From an uncultured Persicobacter sp. (GTDB taxonomy: Bacteria; Bacteroidota; Bacteroidia; Cytophagales; Cyclobacteriaceae), in contig CANMKE010000011.1 in the NCBI GenBank assembly GCA_947498325.1, forward strand, positions 1 through 64,000: a DNA stretch of 64,000 bases. Direction: 5' to 3'. The position numbers and the translations under genes were made by a program. The notes under the pieces are model-generated. The model was not told the origin of the DNA, searched no databases, and worked only from the letters and a program-made list of their open reading frames with translations. Positions 10,701-17,806 of the stretch are shown here, one piece after another. Every line of letters begins with the position of its first letter. The stretch's first letter is position 1.

Positions 10701-12136
10701 GGGATCTTGATGAATCCACCGAATCCATTGAAGATCATTTATTGCTCACCTACGAATACTATGATTTTGATGGGCAACTGGTGGAAGTGAACGAACGCAT
10801 TCCCGTATCCCTGACCTATGGAAACCCTCCGGTTTTTGGCGGGCACCAGGAATACGTTACCGAAACGGTCGTGCGTGGGGAGCAGAAGAAAACATCGGTA
10901 CAGATGTCCAATGCCGAAGGGCCATCGCCGCTGTCCTACAGATTTTCACTGAAATATGGCCGTGAATGGGATGGTTTTGAGCCGCAGGCCATGGGAATTG
11001 AGGCATCTGCCCATACCGACTCGCCACAGGCTGAAACAATGAATACCCATGAAAGCAAGGCAGCGCCAAAGGGAATTGTCCGCCGATTCGAGGATGGCAG
11101 CACTGATGAGCATGATGACCGGTATCCGGAGGACGAAATAGCGAATGCCCACCAGGTACTGGATTTTATAGATTTCAGGGAATCCCGCAGGGTGCTTGGT
11201 TTTGGCAAGGGCAGTGCCTTTTCCGCCGCAACGAAATTCACTGCTCCCGAGGAAGGCTTCAAGCTGTCGAAGGTCATGTTCAAATCCAGGAATGAGGAGG
11301 CTGAAATTGCCGACATCACTGTAAGCATTGCCATTGGGAATGATCCGGCGACGGCAAAAGTTGTTCATCAGGAACAAATACGCAAAATTATTGAGCTGGA
11401 GGAAGAGGAAATCGAGGAGCAGGGCACATGGATGACCGTGCCACTGTCCGATCAGATCGATATTTATCCTTACGAGGATTTCTTTGTGATCATCACCTAC
11501 CCGACCACCATTGCTTTTCCGCAGTTTACCACCGCAACACATGCGGTAAACCCTATGCGCTTTTATTATGGAACGATGGGAGCGCGATGGTACGAGTTTG
11601 TGTACGAGGTAGGCTTCTGGTATGAAGCGTGGCAGATGATCGCCGCTTCCGAGGAAGAATCCATGGCCTCCTGGCTGCATTTTGACGGGGAGAATAACGA
11701 GGGGGAAATTCCCGCCTACACCAAAGATGGGCAGATTAATTTCACCATTGATGGCTCCAAACTTGAAGATGACTTTGCTTTTGCTGAGCTGACTTTCCGT
11801 ACCAATGACCCGAAACTGCCAAGGCCCTATTATACCGACCTGCAAATTACGGTGGAAAATCCCACCAATACTGACGATGAGCTGAATGGGGTTGAGCTAT
11901 TCCCTGTGCCGACGCAGGAGGTGCTGAATGTACATTTTCAGGCTACGGCATCAGGAACGGTAACGGTTGATTTCGTCAATGTGATCGGCCAGAAGGTGCA
12001 CGCCTTCACCGAGCATGTTTTTGAAGGTCCGGCGGCCCTGACTGTTCCCGTGGCACAGCTGGCAACCGGTGTTTACTTCGTGAAAGTTTCCATTGATGGG
12101 GAACTGATGAAAAGTCAGCGCATTATTAAGGAATAG
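4730..12136 (+). CDS. Giant secreted subtilisin-family (S8) serine protease with T9SS sorting domain
   Basis: The 2468-residue product starts with a signal peptide (1-24, ending SSYA-Q). A pro-region of about 130 residues is followed by an S8 peptidase domain at about 165-500. The catalytic residues are visible: Asp208 in an unusual HDEGMDV context (normally DTG or DSG), His261 in HGTHVGG, the oxyanion Asn370 in ASGN, and Ser441 in GTSMACPHVSG. A fibronectin type III domain spans about 525-610. About 1700 residues of repeated beta-sandwich modules follow, several like the ASH/choice-of-anchor domains of Bacteroidota surface proteins. The C-terminal 85 residues (from VELFPVPTQEVLNV to SQRIIKE) are a T9SS type A sorting domain, so the protein should be exported and anchored or released at the cell surface. 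SusC and SusD genes follow after 54 bases, suggesting that peptides it releases are imported by that pair. Codon use is richer in G and C than in the flanking genes. Confidence 0.9.
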   Translation: MLNMPKLLQMLLGLLLLVNSSSYAQKSQYVDGRLQGVVHLKFKEGQAPASTVVSVARGAELKIGEASFDALSAQFGAYQLEPIFRATKKNAHKLQRHGLDRWFKLRIDASSDLGLALRQFEALEMVAVAEASLAVVREQGTFRKADPRQVSRKRRKQMPMNDPLLADQWHYHNDGTVSENALAGSDVNLFKAWEIETGTKDIIVSIHDEGMDVNHEDLKAAMWVNPGESEDGEDTDDNGYVDDIHGFNFAKWVGEIDPDLHGTHVGGTVAAVNNNGIGVAGVAGGNDGQGGARLMSLQILGAETTAERIAESYIYAADNGAVISQNSWGYSQPDIFEQVVIDAIDYFIVEAGDYAGSPMKGGIVIFASGNLSSQETKWYPSAYEPVVAVSAIGTDFKRARYSNFASWMDISAPGGDGPVEGPEEVLSTLPNNEYGYFAGTSMACPHVSGIAALVLSREEYRGRTADDLKRHLLLSVKNIDQYNPEEVGLLGTGYIDAAMAVEPFPSEKPQPVKKLRERGASHDFVALSWEVATAGDQEDTAPVEYAIHFKTANKEDVYQLKSEATVGTLYNIDLPGLAMNTTYEIWVEAINRWGVSSEKSEVITAHTNAGPKAVVRRNSMNADETVQRIDLDKDDLSLPYFEISNEGEGLLRWNVSMLGNNDGSGSLTDDEIKELAPSIAPFGSEAKKASAAELVIQERETPEDHDDRFTVLEDLDFPELKNEHIELYKPFPNYYMAVGDADKRVTTSMAQGYRINPDYHQPFVIKDLYTAVAYAPIFGQLTVELFIGPELATAKKVMEGKAGAVIMPDSPLEDMEVQKYTTVQFSPNSKVAIQPGEMFWVVWHVPSGGGNTFPFYLTEGYQESFSERAKMSFDWGQSWETVPELLNATGHSQYPTAVPDMWIVGGDDLDLYYNSFDFIIPQKKKGELKAGESEKVFYNYHLDSLRPMGRSNRPFDQSFFINEVEQEVLPLVQSIEYDPDGKFDISLPSLSIDLGNLVVGETSSKLFEIINNGYGNWQLKNNGVIFSDAENFGRPSAGAFTIPARHSLKHRFSFSPKSAGQHRTQVTMVESRTGQEITFELTGSAKESGRLTVEDTEGEAAIYLFDSLDVNDDLQRGSFVIKNDGGKDAASLQYVIGGYSEQEIPGHSLVNSYGYDYLTHNNDFEPSAPNARYDFNSDWNEGVMESGVDITDSLKFFRTRDVQVPIGFSFDYFGFENDSIYISDYGTLAFDPFTFHATPIFQRGQMPANGYISAIFSKLNFSRGGKVHYMHAQGKFVVQYTNVALNINAYNQMLWTFQIVLHDNGNIDILYKEVPERGPVFYNMYVAFENRGQTDGILFNAWQHAGNEGSVIPEVKDKSAVKLISPGRKLINSLSRTEGYIQPGESHQIDFEIDPKQWYENDFSQVLQIISNDTHEDSHPVANVNINMNITSGGEISLQFPHDSLRFTNVIAGERRNQVIAVVNDGTKVVTLESIENSKPEEINIIPPSDNDRKLYPGQIMSIPVSLNSEQENDEITGTITLTFEDMDSSQAVYISGNVLPAPGIDWKYEDPQLNVRAGGNPVHHPFQVENDGLSDLEISFTTSNWFNTNQLSGFDTQEQQYRYLTFSSEDEESGVNYTWRDLSIDPDAQALDVLYMMKNPYEKVSLPFDFEFYGKTYKEMLVTDLGFITFDLDSKGDWHPTFYTEIPSEDAPVHNMIAPLWSPVMANKAEYKDAGVYYKATEEMAVVQWHRFSDAFGMSHMLSFQLILYPDGGFQFQYNRLAESENDDDNQAGDDEDMYLHDLFASIGFMHEDGKQGEQVAINEAFLKHALALYFTQEEVFTIPAGAVADFNIEVNPRHLTEGIYAQDFSVHTNIPAQEVVSDLLTVSVKGEAEGHYEKELPLGHYINIQTPPANSTLWAPRQTISYFFSNVGTGPLRITDAHLEKWDQYDPIYSDPFTGTTYEFVFGVEVDDGGPWGGDFISLRPGEANFELASGEQEEFKFQLNMKWRDLDESTESIEDHLLLTYEYYDFDGQLVEVNERIPVSLTYGNPPVFGGHQEYVTETVVRGEQKKTSVQMSNAEGPSPLSYRFSLKYGREWDGFEPQAMGIEASAHTDSPQAETMNTHESKAAPKGIVRRFEDGSTDEHDDRYPEDEIANAHQVLDFIDFRESRRVLGFGKGSAFSAATKFTAPEEGFKLSKVMFKSRNEEAEIADITVSIAIGNDPATAKVVHQEQIRKIIELEEEEIEEQGTWMTVPLSDQIDIYPYEDFFVIITYPTTIAFPQFTTATHAVNPMRFYYGTMGARWYEFVYEVGFWYEAWQMIAASEEESMASWLHFDGENNEGEIPAYTKDGQINFTIDGSKLEDDFAFAELTFRTNDPKLPRPYYTDLQITVENPTNTDDELNGVELFPVPTQEVLNVHFQATASGTVTVDFVNVIGQKVHAFTEHVFEGPAALTVPVAQLATGVYFVKVSIDGELMKSQRIIKE

Positions 12137-12146
12137 ATTTTCAAGA
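12080..12146 (+). other. Placeholder withdrawn (see 12146-12180 hairpin)
   Basis: This entry has inverted coordinates and carries no annotation. The hairpin it was meant to describe is entered separately with correct positions. Confidence 0.
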
Positions 12147-12180
12147 GGCAGGCGGCGAGCGATTCCTCCCGCCTGCTTTC
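12146..12180 (+). terminator. Hairpin between the protease and susC genes, possible attenuator
   Basis: GCAGGCGG at 12148-12155 pairs perfectly with CCGCCTGC at 12169-12176 across a 13-base loop, 11 bases after the protease stop. It is followed only by TTTC, so termination would be partial at best. It may tune expression of susC/susD relative to the protease or stabilise the mRNA end. Confidence 0.45.
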
Positions 12181-12190
12181 AAAAAATATT

Positions 12191-15100
12191 ATGATGAGAA
12201 AATTATTATCAATAGCCCTGGCCCTGTTGCTCCCGCTGCAACTGTTGGCTCAGGCGCAAATATCCGGAACGGTAACCGATGCCGAAACCGGGGAAGAAGT
12301 CATTGGCGCCAATGTGGTGATCAAGGGTACTTCCACAGGAACCATCACCGACCTGATGGGGAATTTCAGCCTGCAGGCCAGCACGACCGATGTGTTGGTG
12401 ATTTCCTATATTGGCTATGCCCCGCAGGAAGTTTTGGTGGGCGGTCAGGTGAAAATCGGTATCCGCCTGGGGGCAGATGCCAAGGAGTTGGAGGAAGTCA
12501 TGGTGGTGGCTTATGGAGAGCAGAAGAAATCCTCCTTCACCGGTTCGGCCGCTACGGTCAAGAAAGATCATATTGAAAAACTACAGGTTTCCAACGTGCA
12601 GAACGCCCTCGAAGGGGCCGTGCCAGGCGTGCAGGTGTCCGGCACTTCAGGGCAGCCGGGCTCAGGGTCCACCATACGGATTCGGGGTATAGGCTCGGTG
12701 AATGCTTCTTCGGCGCCGCTGTATGTGGTGGATGGGGTGCCGTTTACCGGCGACCTGAACAACCTGAACCCTGATGATATTGCCAGCATGACCGTACTGA
12801 AAGATGCTTCGGCCACCGCGCTTTACGGTTCCCGTGCAGCCAACGGCGTAGTGATGGTTACCACCCAAAAGGGTAAAAGTGGCGAAGGGCAGATTCACCT
12901 GAAAGCACGTGTTGGCGTAGCGCAGCGGGCGATGAGCGACTATGACCGTGTAGGTGCTGCGGAGTATATGGAGATGCAGTGGACAGGCTACCGGAATAAT
13001 CTATACCATAACAGCGATGAATTTACGATGGAAGATGCCGGACTGATCGCCTCAGGTCAGCACCCGATTTACTCCCGTCCGGGTTATATCCATGGTATCC
13101 CCAATGTGGTGGATATGCAGGGCGGCTACAATGCTTTTAATGTCAGTGCAAGGAACCTGATCGATCCGGCAAGTGGAAAAATCAATCCCGAGGCTTCGAT
13201 GGTTTATCAGCCCGACTGGGAGGACGCGCTGTATCAGGCCGCCTTGCGGCAGGAATATTCCGTTTCGATGTCGGGTGCCGGAGAGCAAAGCGATTATTTC
13301 CTTTCTATGGGTTACCTGAATGAAGACGGTGTGGTGCGAAATACAGGTTTTGAGCGTTTTACCGCCCGCCTGAATACCAACGCAGACATTAAACCGTGGC
13401 TGAAGGCCGGACTGAACATGTCTTTTGTGCATACCGAAACCACCAATACCATGGAGGGAGGCACTTACACCTCAAATCCTTTCTTTTTTTCGCAGACAAT
13501 CGCCCCAATTTACCCGATTTATCAGTGGGATTTTGATCAGGGAAGCTATGTTACCAACGATGCCGGGCAGCGGATTTATGATTACGGCGACCAGCGTCCA
13601 CACCTCACCCTCGGGAATGCCCTCGGCACGCTGAACCTGGACCCAAGTGGCTATAAACACAATGCTGTTTCCGCCAGAACGTATCTCGATGCCACCATTT
13701 CCGATCATTGGTCGTTCCGGATGAACACCACCATGGATTATTATAACCGCGTGACACTGAATCACCAGAACCGTAATTACGGGGACGCGGCCAATGTTGG
13801 CGGACGCACTTCGCGCGCCACACAGGAAAATGTGAACATGACCGCCAACCAGTTGTTTTCTTACCGGAATCAGTTCGGAAAGCACAGCGTAAACGCCCTG
13901 TTTGGACATGAAAGTTATTTCTCGATCACCAACGGAATTTCGGCAACGGTAACGGGATTTGCCTGGGATGGTATGCCGGAAATGGGCTCGGGGGCCAACG
14001 CCACTGCGGCAAGTTCCTATATCGATCGCCACGCCATTGAGTCTTTTCTTTCCCGCTTTGAATACAATTATGATGAACGATTTTTCGGTTCGGTCTCTTA
14101 CCGTGTGGACGGTTCTTCCCGCTTTCACCCCGACAATCGATGGGGACACTTCTGGTCTGTTGGTGGGAGCTGGTCGATAGACAAAGAATCCTTCATTCAG
14201 GATCAGCAATGGATTTCGAGCCTGAAATTGCGGGCTTCCTTCGGAGAGCAAGGCAATGAGAATATCGGTAATTATTACGCCTACCGCTCCTTGTATTCGC
14301 TGAATTACCCCAACAACTCGATGATGGGTGCCCTGAAAAACTATTTGGAGAATCCGCACCTTAAATGGGAAAAACGACAGGCCCTGAATGTGGGCCTTGA
14401 CTTCGGGCTGTTCAATAACAAACTGACCGGTAGCGTGGAATATTTCAATAATGCCTCCCGAGATCTGCTCTTTGATCTGCCATTGCCACCATCAACAGGT
14501 TGGGGTGGCCGGATGGATAATGTCGGGGCGATGAAAAACTATGGCGTGGAACTGAACCTGACCGCCAACCTGGTCAATCGTACAGATTTTACCTGGGCGG
14601 TGGATTTCTCGGCCACGCATATGAAAAATAAAATGACCTCCCTGCCACAGGAATTTGTCGGTACAGGCTCAAAGCGCCTGGAAGTTGGGCGTTCTTATTA
14701 TGATTTTTATCTGTTCGATTTTGCCGGTGTGGACCCTGCCACTGGCGATGCCCTGTATTATTTTGAGATGGGCGAAGATATGGGGCGTGGCGTTACCAAT
14801 GACCTGAGTAATGCCGACCGTTACCATGTAGGATCGGCACTGGCGAGCGTAACGGGTTTTGTGAATCAGCGCTTTACCTATAAAAGTTTTGATTTCGGTT
14901 TTATGCTGAATTATCAAATCGGTGGTCAGGTGTACAATTCCAATTATGCTGCCCTGATGAATCCCAAATATGGTCATGCCATGCACGTCGATCAGCGACA
15001 GGCGTGGACTCAGCCGGGAGACATCACCGATGTTCCCCGAATAGAAACGCTGAATCAGAATTTGTATGCCGGTTCAAGCCGCTGGCTGCAGGATGCCTCC

Positions 15101-15322
15101 TTTTTATCTGTCCGAAATATCACCTTTGGCTATAACCTGCCAAAAACCTGGGCTCAGCGCATGAAAATGCAGAACGTCCGTTTGAGTGCCGCGGTGGATA
15201 ACCTTTACACCTTCAGCGGTATGCAGGGATATTTTCCGGGTACGGCATCTTCAGACGGCTATATGAACAATTCCTACCAACCTATTCGGACGATGTCCTT
15301 AGGTGTTGATGTTAAATTTTAA
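12191..15322 (+). CDS. SusC/RagA-type TonB-linked outer-membrane transporter
   Basis: A 1043-residue SusC-like protein. The signal peptide (1-20) is followed by the carboxypeptidase-regulatory-like beta-sandwich (ISGTVTDAETGEEVIGANVVIKGT, written here as residues about 24-45). Then come the short SusC signature around EVMVVAYGEQKK, the plug domain (GAVPGVQVSG, IRIRGIGSVNASSAPLYVVDG, LKDASATALYGSRAANGVV) and a beta-barrel of about 800 residues ending VDVKF. SusC forms the TonB-driven pore beneath a SusD lid and imports oligosaccharides or peptides across the outer membrane. Its position between a huge secreted protease and SusD, with no glycoside hydrolase nearby on this strand, favours peptides as cargo. 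That is an inference from context. The start may be either of the two adjacent ATGs (12191 or 12194). Confidence 0.93.
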   Translation: MMRKLLSIALALLLPLQLLAQAQISGTVTDAETGEEVIGANVVIKGTSTGTITDLMGNFSLQASTTDVLVISYIGYAPQEVLVGGQVKIGIRLGADAKELEEVMVVAYGEQKKSSFTGSAATVKKDHIEKLQVSNVQNALEGAVPGVQVSGTSGQPGSGSTIRIRGIGSVNASSAPLYVVDGVPFTGDLNNLNPDDIASMTVLKDASATALYGSRAANGVVMVTTQKGKSGEGQIHLKARVGVAQRAMSDYDRVGAAEYMEMQWTGYRNNLYHNSDEFTMEDAGLIASGQHPIYSRPGYIHGIPNVVDMQGGYNAFNVSARNLIDPASGKINPEASMVYQPDWEDALYQAALRQEYSVSMSGAGEQSDYFLSMGYLNEDGVVRNTGFERFTARLNTNADIKPWLKAGLNMSFVHTETTNTMEGGTYTSNPFFFSQTIAPIYPIYQWDFDQGSYVTNDAGQRIYDYGDQRPHLTLGNALGTLNLDPSGYKHNAVSARTYLDATISDHWSFRMNTTMDYYNRVTLNHQNRNYGDAANVGGRTSRATQENVNMTANQLFSYRNQFGKHSVNALFGHESYFSITNGISATVTGFAWDGMPEMGSGANATAASSYIDRHAIESFLSRFEYNYDERFFGSVSYRVDGSSRFHPDNRWGHFWSVGGSWSIDKESFIQDQQWISSLKLRASFGEQGNENIGNYYAYRSLYSLNYPNNSMMGALKNYLENPHLKWEKRQALNVGLDFGLFNNKLTGSVEYFNNASRDLLFDLPLPPSTGWGGRMDNVGAMKNYGVELNLTANLVNRTDFTWAVDFSATHMKNKMTSLPQEFVGTGSKRLEVGRSYYDFYLFDFAGVDPATGDALYYFEMGEDMGRGVTNDLSNADRYHVGSALASVTGFVNQRFTYKSFDFGFMLNYQIGGQVYNSNYAALMNPKYGHAMHVDQRQAWTQPGDITDVPRIETLNQNLYAGSSRWLQDASFLSVRNITFGYNLPKTWAQRMKMQNVRLSAAVDNLYTFSGMQGYFPGTASSDGYMNNSYQPIRTMSLGVDVKF

Positions 15323-15328
15323 GCAATC

Positions 15329-16801
15329 ATGAAAAAGCATTTAATATATTTCTTTGGCATCCTGTGTATGTTTTCCACGGCTGCCTGTACTGGTGATTTT
15401 TTGGATCAGGGGCCTTCCAATTCCGTGGATGAAGAGGAACTGCTGGGCTCGGTGGAGGGCTGTGATTTGGCACTGAATGGCGTTTACCGATATATGTACC
15501 TTTCGGGTTCGCATGAAACTTTCGGAGAAATGGCCATAAACCTTGCGCTGGATTTGCGTGGCGAGGACATTGTGATGCATGCTTATGGCAATGGCTGGTT
15601 TACCCGCGATTACGGTATTCAGTTCAGTCGCAGGGAGATTGATGCCCGTCCGAATGACATCTGGGGCTTTTATTATCATTTGATTTTTCAGGTGAATCAG
15701 GTATTGAAATACATTGATACCGCCATTGGCGATGAAGAACTTCGCCGGGAGGTGAAGGGGCAGGCCCTCGCGATCCGTGCCTATAGCCACCACCGACTGG
15801 TGCAGGTTTTTCAGCATACCTATGTGGGGAATGAAAACGCTTCGGGGATTCCGATTCGCACCCGCCCGACCTTTGAAAGCCTGGGCCGTTCGACGGTGGC
15901 CGAGGTTTACGAACAGATAGAACAGGACTATGAAGAGGCCATTGAATATTTGCAGGAAATTAACCGCTATCACCCTTCTCACCTGTCGCTGGCCTCAGTA
16001 ATGGGGCTGAAGGCACGTGTTCATCTGGTGAAAAACGAATGGAAAGAGGCCGCAGACCTCGCAAGGGAGGCAATACAGGTAGCGGAGCAGTTTGGCTTTC
16101 GGCTGATGCAGGGCGTGGAGCTGCATGCTGGTTTCAGTAATGCCAATCATCCGGAGGCCCTTTGGGCGCTGGCGATCAATGGGCAACAAACCACTTTCTA
16201 TGCTTCTTTTTTCTCCCATATGGATCCTTTTGCCGGAGGCTATGCTACCATTGGCAGCTTTAAAAAAGCAACGGCAGATTTCCTCAATTTAATCGGCAAC
16301 AATGATTATCGAAAGGGGGTATTCTTCCCGGAAAATACCGCATGGGGAAACATGATTATTCCCAAATTCTCATCACAGAAGTTCAGACTCCCGACTTATG
16401 ATGGCAGCTGGGAGGGGGATTACCTCCTGATGCGGATGGCAGAACTTTATTTAATTCAGGCCGAAGGATTTGCACATGCCGGCGACCATGCAAGATCATT
16501 GTCAGCGCTGAATGCTTTATTAAGAACCCGTATTCAGGATCACCGCGATATTCACCTGACGGGTCAGGAGCTGGTGGACGAAATTTTGAAGCAACGCCGG
16601 GTGGAATTCTGGGGAGAAGGTCACCGTTATTTCGACATGATGCGAAATAAAGAAGACCTGAAGCGGAGCAATGCGCATGATCCGGGTTTGGCACAAATCA
16701 CCACCATGGAAGCCGGAGCCAATGGCTGGCTCATGCAGATTCCTCAGTCCGAACTGGATGCCAATACGCTGATCAACGCTTCGGATCAAAACCCACTTTA
16801 A
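15329..16801 (+). CDS. SusD/RagB-type nutrient-binding lipoprotein
   Basis: A 490-residue lipoprotein beginning six bases after the susC stop, so translation is probably coupled. The signal peptide ends in a lipobox at STAAC (Cys20), followed by the typical GDFLDQGPSN start of SusD proteins. The TPR-rich core (for example KGQALAIRAYSHHRLVQVF and LKARVHLVKNEWKEAADLA) and the C-terminal block with RRVEFWGEGHRYFDMMR are characteristic of the SusD/RagB family. The protein would sit on the outer leaflet as the lid of the adjacent SusC. Because its partner genes are a secreted protease and a SusC, the bound ligand is more likely peptide than glycan, but no residue in the sequence proves this. Confidence 0.93.
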   Translation: MKKHLIYFFGILCMFSTAACTGDFLDQGPSNSVDEEELLGSVEGCDLALNGVYRYMYLSGSHETFGEMAINLALDLRGEDIVMHAYGNGWFTRDYGIQFSRREIDARPNDIWGFYYHLIFQVNQVLKYIDTAIGDEELRREVKGQALAIRAYSHHRLVQVFQHTYVGNENASGIPIRTRPTFESLGRSTVAEVYEQIEQDYEEAIEYLQEINRYHPSHLSLASVMGLKARVHLVKNEWKEAADLAREAIQVAEQFGFRLMQGVELHAGFSNANHPEALWALAINGQQTTFYASFFSHMDPFAGGYATIGSFKKATADFLNLIGNNDYRKGVFFPENTAWGNMIIPKFSSQKFRLPTYDGSWEGDYLLMRMAELYLIQAEGFAHAGDHARSLSALNALLRTRIQDHRDIHLTGQELVDEILKQRRVEFWGEGHRYFDMMRNKEDLKRSNAHDPGLAQITTMEAGANGWLMQIPQSELDANTLINASDQNPL

Positions 16802-16823
16802 TTTTTTTGATTAGTCGATCATC

Positions 16824-16857
16824 TGCCCCGCACTCTTTGTAGTCGGGGCATTTTTTT
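16824..16857. terminator. Bidirectional terminator between susD and the methyltransferase gene
   Basis: TGCCCCG (16824-16830) pairs with CGGGGCA (16844-16850), followed by seven T residues on the plus strand. A-rich sequence on the upstream side could serve the minus strand. The stop codon of the convergent methyltransferase gene overlaps its 3' edge. Confidence 0.75.
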
Positions 16858-17563
16858 AATCGTCGGTTTCCAATTTTGGCTGATCAAAATTGTGGGCAAT
16901 AATGGATTTGTTCAGCCCGAAAATTTTATCAAGATAAATCGCACAATCGGGAAACAAGTTTTCCATTTGATTGATGGTCAGAAGCTTGATTTCGTTGACA
17001 ATAGCTTCCGCAGAGGCCCTGCTTTTGGCTTTTCTGATATGACCGAGGTTGAAGTTCTCCGTCATTTTTATCTGCAACTCTTTGGGTAAATACTGAAAGA
17101 GTGGGAATACAAAATGTGGCTCGATGGGAAACCAGTAGTTGGGGGTTTGGATGAAATAATACTGCCCGACACGCTGAATTTCACTGGCCATTTTACACTG
17201 ATTTTCCCAGCTGAAAAGGTGCTCAATAACGGAGTTGGAAAAGACAATATCAAAATGATTATCACCGAAGCTCGATAAATCCACGGCATTACCCTTCAGG
17301 GAGAAAAACTGACGGGAACTCACGGGCTGATGGCGTAAATTCAGCAAATAAATTTCCGATCCTTCGGTCAGGTCAAAACCCATCGCTTCCCAAAAATGCT
17401 GCGTTCCGCCCACATCAAGAATTTTTACGGGTCGGCCCAGAGCCTTTACCTTCTGCTTAAAAAATTCGATGCGTTTGGCGCGTGATTTTGCCGCCAGGGA
17501 ATTCGGGTTGGTGTTATCTGCAATTAGTGAAAACATGTGCTGTAAGTTTTTAAAACGTACCAT
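16856..17563 (-). CDS. Class I SAM-dependent methyltransferase
   Basis: The 235-residue product shows the Rossmann methyltransferase core. Motif I is ILDVGGTQHFWEAMG (near residues 48-62), an acidic loop follows the second strand, and NHFDIVFSNSVIEHL (near 102-116) is the typical motif of type 11/12 enzymes. It resembles small-molecule or glycan-associated methyltransferases found in many Bacteroidota, but the acceptor substrate cannot be inferred. It lies alone, convergent to the protease-SusCD unit and separated from the nitrate genes by about 240 bases, so no operon context helps. The start could also be the internal Met10 at 17536. Confidence 0.8.
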   Translation of the reverse strand: MVRFKNLQHMFSLIADNTNPNSLAAKSRAKRIEFFKQKVKALGRPVKILDVGGTQHFWEAMGFDLTEGSEIYLLNLRHQPVSSRQFFSLKGNAVDLSSFGDNHFDIVFSNSVIEHLFSWENQCKMASEIQRVGQYYFIQTPNYWFPIEPHFVFPLFQYLPKELQIKMTENFNLGHIRKAKSRASAEAIVNEIKLLTINQMENLFPDCAIYLDKIFGLNKSIIAHNFDQPKLETDD

Positions 17564-17769
17564 TTTAACCCATCATCGAGTAAAAATGATCTAATTGGTA
17601 CATTTAATTTACACTAATGCGGAAATATTTCGCTCAACGTTGAATGTGGAGGCTCAATGAATGCAAACAAAAGGCTTGAACAACGATCTCGGGCAGGTAT
17701 TTTCGGCGAACACCATGCTAATCAAATTCAGATATGAACGGTCAGCGTGGTGATGAAAGCGAAAAGGGT

Positions 17770-17799
17770 GGTGATCAGTACTGTGGCTGACTGATCACC
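17770..17799 (-). terminator. Hairpin downstream of the rubredoxin gene, likely minus-strand terminator
   Basis: GGTGATCAG (17770-17778) and CTGATCACC (17791-17799) form a perfect 9-bp stem eight bases after the stop codon of the rubredoxin-domain gene. On the minus strand it is followed by ACCCTTTTC, a weak T-tract, so termination efficiency is uncertain. Confidence 0.55.
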
Positions 17800-17806
17800 A
17801 AATAAT

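Noticed and set aside
12080-12146. Feature entry with inverted coordinates
   Set aside because: Coordinate slip; the hairpin concerned is at 12146-12180 and the faulty entry carries zero confidence.
13472-14359. Open frame of 295 codons on the minus strand inside susC
   Set aside because: Antisense shadow of the SusC barrel; the composition reflects the opposite strand.
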